Below are positions 60,725 through 64,000 of a stretch of 64,000 bases of DNA, piece after piece. The stretch lies in assembly GCF_024400215.1 (NCBI RefSeq), contig NZ_CP053748.1, forward strand, positions 4,216,001 to 4,280,000, written 5' to 3'. Source of the DNA: Massilia sp. erpn. Lineage in GTDB: Bacteria; Pseudomonadota; Gammaproteobacteria; Burkholderiales; Burkholderiaceae_D. The notes beneath the pieces were generated by a model that saw nothing but the letters and a program-made list of their open reading frames with translations, was not told the DNA's origin and did not search any database. The position numbers were made by a program, and so were the translations under genes. Within the stretch, counting starts at the first letter, position 1; each line of letters opens with the position of its first letter.

Positions 60725-61963
60725 TTACAGCGCCTGCATCAGCGATTGCATCATCGCGTTCTCGGTCGAGATGACCTTGGAGTTGGCCTGGTAGTTGCGC
60801 TGCGATGTCATCAGGCTGACCAGTTCGGTCGTCACGTCCACATTCGACTGTTCCAGCGAGCCGGTGGTCAGCTTGCCGGCCACGCCCTGGCCCGGCTCGG
60901 CATAGTTGGCGGTGCCCGAGGCGCCGCTTTCGCTCCAGCTGGTGTTGTCGGTCGGGGTCAGACCTTCGTCATTGGGGAAGGTGGCGATGGCGATCACGCC
61001 GATCTGCTGCTTCTGGCCATTGGAATACTTGGCGATCACGCCGCCATCGTCGTTCAGTTCCACCCCGACATAGTTGCCGGGTGCATAGCCGTCGGCCGCA
61101 TTGATCGAGGCGCTCGCGTTGCCCGCTTGGAAGGTGGTGCCCAGGTAGCTCAGGTTGATGTCGAGCTGCGCCACCGTTGTCGAGGCTGGCAGTACGGGGA
61201 CGTTGATGGCGCCACTGGCGGGGGTGATCAATTTGCCGGCGGCGTCGAAGTCCAGCGTCGTGGTGGGGGCGGCGGCGGCCGTGCCATCGACGGCGATAAA
61301 CACATCGACCTTGTTATTCGGCACGGTTGGCGGGCCGCCTGCCGGGGCGACCTTGCGGAAATACTGCGTGATGGTGTGCTGCTTGCCCAGCGAGTCATAG
61401 ACAGTTGACGTCTGGGACATATTGTAGGAGGCCGGATCGGCGGGCACGCCGGGCGTCAGGGCGGCAAACGGCGCGGTCGGGGTTTTCCAGTCGGCCGACA
61501 TATTGGCCTGGAAATCGATCTTGGTCGAGGGTTTGGCGGCCAGGGTGCCGGTCGGCACCACTACATCGGCCATGGCGCCGCGCACGATGGAGGGCGGCGT
61601 CATGGCATAGCCTTGCACGCGGCGGCCGGAAGCATCCACCAGGTAGTTGTCGGCGGCCTTGGTGAAGATGCCGACGCGGGTGTAGTTCATCTGGCCGGTG
61701 CTGTCCTTGGCGACAAAGAAGCCGCGGCCGTTGATCAGGGCGTCCAGGCCGCGGTTGGTGGTCAGCACGCCGCCGTTCTGGGTGATCGACTGGCTGGTCG
61801 AACCGATATGCGCGCCGGTCGGACGGTCGCCCGCATACATGGCGGCAAAGTTGGCGCGGCTCGATTTGAAGCCGAAGGTGCCGGCATTGGCGATATTGTT
61901 GCTGATGGTGCCCAGCTGCTCGTTGATGGACTGAATGCCAGACAGTGCGATATCGAAGCTCAT
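60725..61963 (-). CDS. flgE: Flagellar hook protein FlgE
   Basis: Hook subunit of 412 residues: MSFDIALSGIQSINEQLGTI, SNNIANAGTFGFKSSRANFA, and C-terminus LEQSNVDVTTELVSLMTSQR. The variable outer domain (about 140-300) is Ala/Thr-rich. Length matches the E. coli protein (402). Confidence 0.95.
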   Translation of the reverse strand: MSFDIALSGIQSINEQLGTISNNIANAGTFGFKSSRANFAAMYAGDRPTGAHIGSTSQSITQNGGVLTTNRGLDALINGRGFFVAKDSTGQMNYTRVGIFTKAADNYLVDASGRRVQGYAMTPPSIVRGAMADVVVPTGTLAAKPSTKIDFQANMSADWKTPTAPFAALTPGVPADPASYNMSQTSTVYDSLGKQHTITQYFRKVAPAGGPPTVPNNKVDVFIAVDGTAAAAPTTTLDFDAAGKLITPASGAINVPVLPASTTVAQLDINLSYLGTTFQAGNASASINAADGYAPGNYVGVELNDDGGVIAKYSNGQKQQIGVIAIATFPNDEGLTPTDNTSWSESGASGTANYAEPGQGVAGKLTTGSLEQSNVDVTTELVSLMTSQRNYQANSKVISTENAMMQSLMQAL

Positions 61964-61977
61964 GACGGAACCTTTCT

Positions 61978-62667
61978 TTAGATCTTGGTAGCGGAAGTGG
62001 TGGCGGACTTGCCGTTAAACGCGGTGATGGCGGTGGAAGCGACTTCGCCCACATTGCCGACATTCAGCACGACATTGCCATTGGCGCCCAGGCGCACGCT
62101 GTTGAGGCGGCCGGCAATATCGAGCGGCGGCTGCTCGCCGCTACTGGTGACAACTTTCATCTTATAGGTGCCGGCCGGCAGGCCGAGCGCGCCCGGATCG
62201 ATGGAGAAGGGCATCACGCCCGGGCTCATGGAGCCGAGCTGCACGGGATGCTCGACACCATCGCTGCCGGTCAGAACCAGGGTGGTCTTGCTGCTGGCCG
62301 CATCCAAGGTCAGCTCGCCTTTGACTTTGGCGCCGTCCAGCTTGACGGTCTCGCTATTCACCATGACGTCCGAGCCGACCTGGCCACCCAGGGCCAGCAC
62401 TTGCATGCTTTGCAGTACGCTGGCATTGGCGCTGGTGAGCTTGGCCATATTGTTGAGCGCTTCGGTTTGCGACAGCTGGGTCAGCTGCTGCACGAACTGG
62501 GCCGGATCGCTGGGCGAGAGCGGATCCTGGTTCTTGATCTGGGCCACCAGCAGCTTGGTGAACATTTCCTGGTTGGCGCTCATGCCGGAAGCGGCGACAG
62601 GCGCACCGCCGCCCTGCTGGGTGTTGGTGGCCGCATTGGCCGCGTTGCTGAACAGATTGGTTTCCAT
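61978..62667 (-). CDS. flgD: Flagellar hook assembly protein FlgD
   Basis: Hook cap of 229 residues: N-terminal FTKLLVAQIKNQDPLSPSDP and FVQQLTQLSQTEALNNM are the FlgD hallmark; the C-terminal half is the Fn3/tudor-like cap (about 90-215). Confidence 0.95.
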   Translation of the reverse strand: METNLFSNAANAATNTQQGGGAPVAASGMSANQEMFTKLLVAQIKNQDPLSPSDPAQFVQQLTQLSQTEALNNMAKLTSANASVLQSMQVLALGGQVGSDVMVNSETVKLDGAKVKGELTLDAASSKTTLVLTGSDGVEHPVQLGSMSPGVMPFSIDPGALGLPAGTYKMKVVTSSGEQPPLDIAGRLNSVRLGANGNVVLNVGNVGEVASTAITAFNGKSATTSATKI

Positions 62668-62670
62668 GAA

Positions 62671-63087
62671 TTAGCCTTCGCCGAGTTTCAGGAGGGATTG
62701 CTGCATGCCGCGGATGCGGCCCAGCACTTCGACATTGGTCTCGAAGGCGCGCGAGGCCGACATCATATCGGTCATCTCGGCCACCTGGTTCACGTTGGGG
62801 TAGAACACCATGCCCTCGGCATTGGCCAGCGGGTTGCCCGGGTCATGTACTTTGCGCAGCGCCTCGGCGCTTTCCACCACGTCCAGCACTTGCACGCGGC
62901 CGCCGGCGGCGCCGTTGAAGCCTTCGTTCATGACGGCGGCAAACACCGGTTTGCGGGCGCGGTAGGTCTCGGCCTCGCTGCCGGCCACCGAATCGGCATT
63001 GGCCAGGTTCGAGGCGACCGTGTTCAGGCGCACGGTCTGGGCCGCCATGGCCGAGCCGGCAATCTGGGAGATGTCCTTGAAGCTCAT
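62671..63087 (-). CDS. flgC: Flagellar proximal rod protein FlgC
   Basis: Rod subunit of 138 residues: MSFKDISQIAGSAMAAQTVR, NTVASNLANADSVAG, and C-terminus VNQVAEMTDMMSASRAFETN. Gap of three bases to flgD. Confidence 0.95.
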   Translation of the reverse strand: MSFKDISQIAGSAMAAQTVRLNTVASNLANADSVAGSEAETYRARKPVFAAVMNEGFNGAAGGRVQVLDVVESAEALRKVHDPGNPLANAEGMVFYPNVNQVAEMTDMMSASRAFETNVEVLGRIRGMQQSLLKLGEG

Positions 63088-63089
63088 GC

Positions 63090-63455
63090 TTATCCTTGTC
63101 CGTTGATGGCTTTGGCCAGGCCGCGCAGCTTCATATTGACGAAGGTCAGGCTGGTCTGGAAATCGGTGGCGTTTTGCGAGAAGGCGGCTTGCTCGACGCC
63201 GATCTCGACCGTGTTGCCATCCTTGCTCGGGTGGTAGGGCACGCGGTACAGCGCTGCGTCATCGCCCGAGAGGGTCAGTTCGCCATCGGCTTCGGCCTGC
63301 ACGCGGGCCAGGGAAGAAGCGAAATCCATGTCCTGGGCCTGATAGCCCGGTGTGTTCTCGTTGGCAATATTGGAGGCCAGGATGCGGGTGCGTTCCGCTC
63401 GCAGTTGGAGCGCGTCGCTGTGCAGGCCGACCGCGTCTTTGAAATTGATGCCCAT
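63090..63455 (-). CDS. flgB: Flagellar proximal rod protein FlgB
   Basis: Rod subunit of 121 residues: ALQLRAERTRILASNIANEN and TPGYQAQDMDF at the N-terminus, FQTSLTFVNMKLRGLAKAI at the C-terminus. Start 63455 has AGGAGAC upstream; an in-frame extension to 63527 lies in the promoter region. First gene of flgBCDEFGHIJKL. Confidence 0.94.
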   Translation of the reverse strand: MGINFKDAVGLHSDALQLRAERTRILASNIANENTPGYQAQDMDFASSLARVQAEADGELTLSGDDAALYRVPYHPSKDGNTVEIGVEQAAFSQNATDFQTSLTFVNMKLRGLAKAINGQG

Positions 63456-63578
63456 TTTCTGTCTCCTAGATGAAACTGTCGCTAATTTGAAACACGGTAC
63501 CAGGCTGCCATGTACAATTGCGGCCACAGCTTCCCCACCGGGGAGCCGAGCCGCTACGCTATAGTAAAGGTATTGCCC
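63456..63578. promoter_or_regulatory. Divergent flgB / flgA promoter region
   Basis: 123 bases between oppositely read flagellar genes, so both promoters lie here. It contains CTTCCCCACCGGGGAG (63530-63545), a small hairpin. A sigma-54 or sigma-28 core could not be fixed by eye. Confidence 0.5.
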
Positions 63579-64000
63579 ATGTTCAACAATCCTATTGTAC
63601 CCCGTTTGGTGATTTTATTGCTTACCGGAATCACAAATATGTCGGCTTTGGCTGACACCTTACCGGAACAGGTGATCGCCCAGGTGCACAAGGCTGCTGT
63701 GGAACAATTGCAACGCCAGGCCGAACGGGCCGGGCTGGCCGAGGTCAAGGCCGAAGCCGAGGTGGTGCGCGGCAGCCGGCCGCTGCCGCTATGCCGCGCG
63801 CCGGTGACGGTGGAGGGCGCCGACACGCGCGCCCCGGCGCGTATGCGCTTCCTCGCGGTCTGTCCGGGAGCGGAGGGCTGGCGGTACGATTTCGTGGTGC
63901 GCGGCAAGCTGTCGGCCAAGGTGGCGGTGATGGCGGCCGATGTGGCGGCGGGCAAGCCGCTGGGCCTGGCCGATGTGTCGCTGGAGCGCAACGACATCAC
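63579..64000 (+). CDS. flgA: Flagellar P-ring assembly chaperone FlgA (cut by the window end)
   Basis: First 140 codons of an open frame that runs off the window. The signal peptide is about 25 residues (ends SALA, cut before DTLPE). CRAPVTVEGADTRAPAR and FVVRGKLSAKVAV precede an SAF-domain start AADVAAGKPLGLADVSLERN, the FlgA signature. It is a periplasmic chaperone for FlgI. Divergent from flgB, the usual place for flgA. Confidence 0.92.
   Translation, partial: MFNNPIVPRLVILLLTGITNMSALADTLPEQVIAQVHKAAVEQLQRQAERAGLAEVKAEAEVVRGSRPLPLCRAPVTVEGADTRAPARMRFLAVCPGAEGWRYDFVVRGKLSAKVAVMAADVAAGKPLGLADVSLERNDI

Overview
The window looks like a chromosomal piece of a GC-rich, flagellated betaproteobacterium. 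The best fit is Oxalobacteraceae (the Massilia, Duganella, Janthinobacterium or Telluria group). This rests on the gene families seen: an ssuEADCB sulfonate cluster, recCBD without ptrA between the genes, DUF3460 and DUF3147 proteins, many hybrid histidine kinases and c-di-GMP proteins, and a flgA / flgBCDEFGHIJKL locus. No rRNA, tRNA, CRISPR array, phage or insertion sequence was recognised. Genus assignment is inference.

Layout. 0.2-4.6 kb: ssuEADCB for aliphatic sulfonate uptake and desulfonation. 4.8-9.1 kb: a periplasmic YceI protein, a split chromate transporter pair, a tiny conserved-looking gene, an orphan receiver protein and an HD-domain hydrolase. Two diverged copies of a non-coding repeat with DnaA-box-like sites flank the receiver gene. 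9.3-16.8 kb: a 7TMR-DISM hybrid kinase, a LysE exporter, a YceI-type lipoprotein, a Cache chemoreceptor, a candidate structured RNA and a glutathione transferase. 16.8-24.8 kb: a leftward operon of a REC-GGDEF-EAL protein with eroded active sites, a 1634-residue poly-HAMP hybrid kinase with three receivers, and a CheR-like protein that has lost its SAM motif. 25-32.8 kb: an S9 peptidase, a small secreted protein, a CehA/McbA metallohydrolase and a CHASE hybrid kinase. 32.9-42.1 kb: recC-recB-recD. 42.2-53.3 kb: PbpG, a DUF3147 membrane protein, a sulfate-binding protein, a GNAT enzyme, a LuxR-type regulator with a pseudo-receiver, a class II glutamine amidotransferase, a degenerate EAL protein, a YcbK-like peptidase, a DUF3460 protein, an amino-acid ABC binding protein plus permease, and an intact PAS-GGDEF-EAL protein. 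53.5-64 kb: the flagellar rod, hook, ring and junction genes, read leftward, with flgA divergent and cut by the window end.

Two themes stand out. First, signalling proteins whose catalytic or phosphorylation residues have been replaced recur (GGDEF/EAL, CheR, stand-alone EAL, LuxR receiver), three of them beside or within chemotaxis and c-di-GMP circuitry. Second, the non-coding DNA carries organised structure. There are three copies of a paired palindromic repeat (BIME-like). There are two collinear DnaA-box repeats with conserved internal spacing. There is also a run of five hairpins ending in a U-tract that has the shape of a small RNA. Functions given for these are inference from sequence alone; no database search was run.
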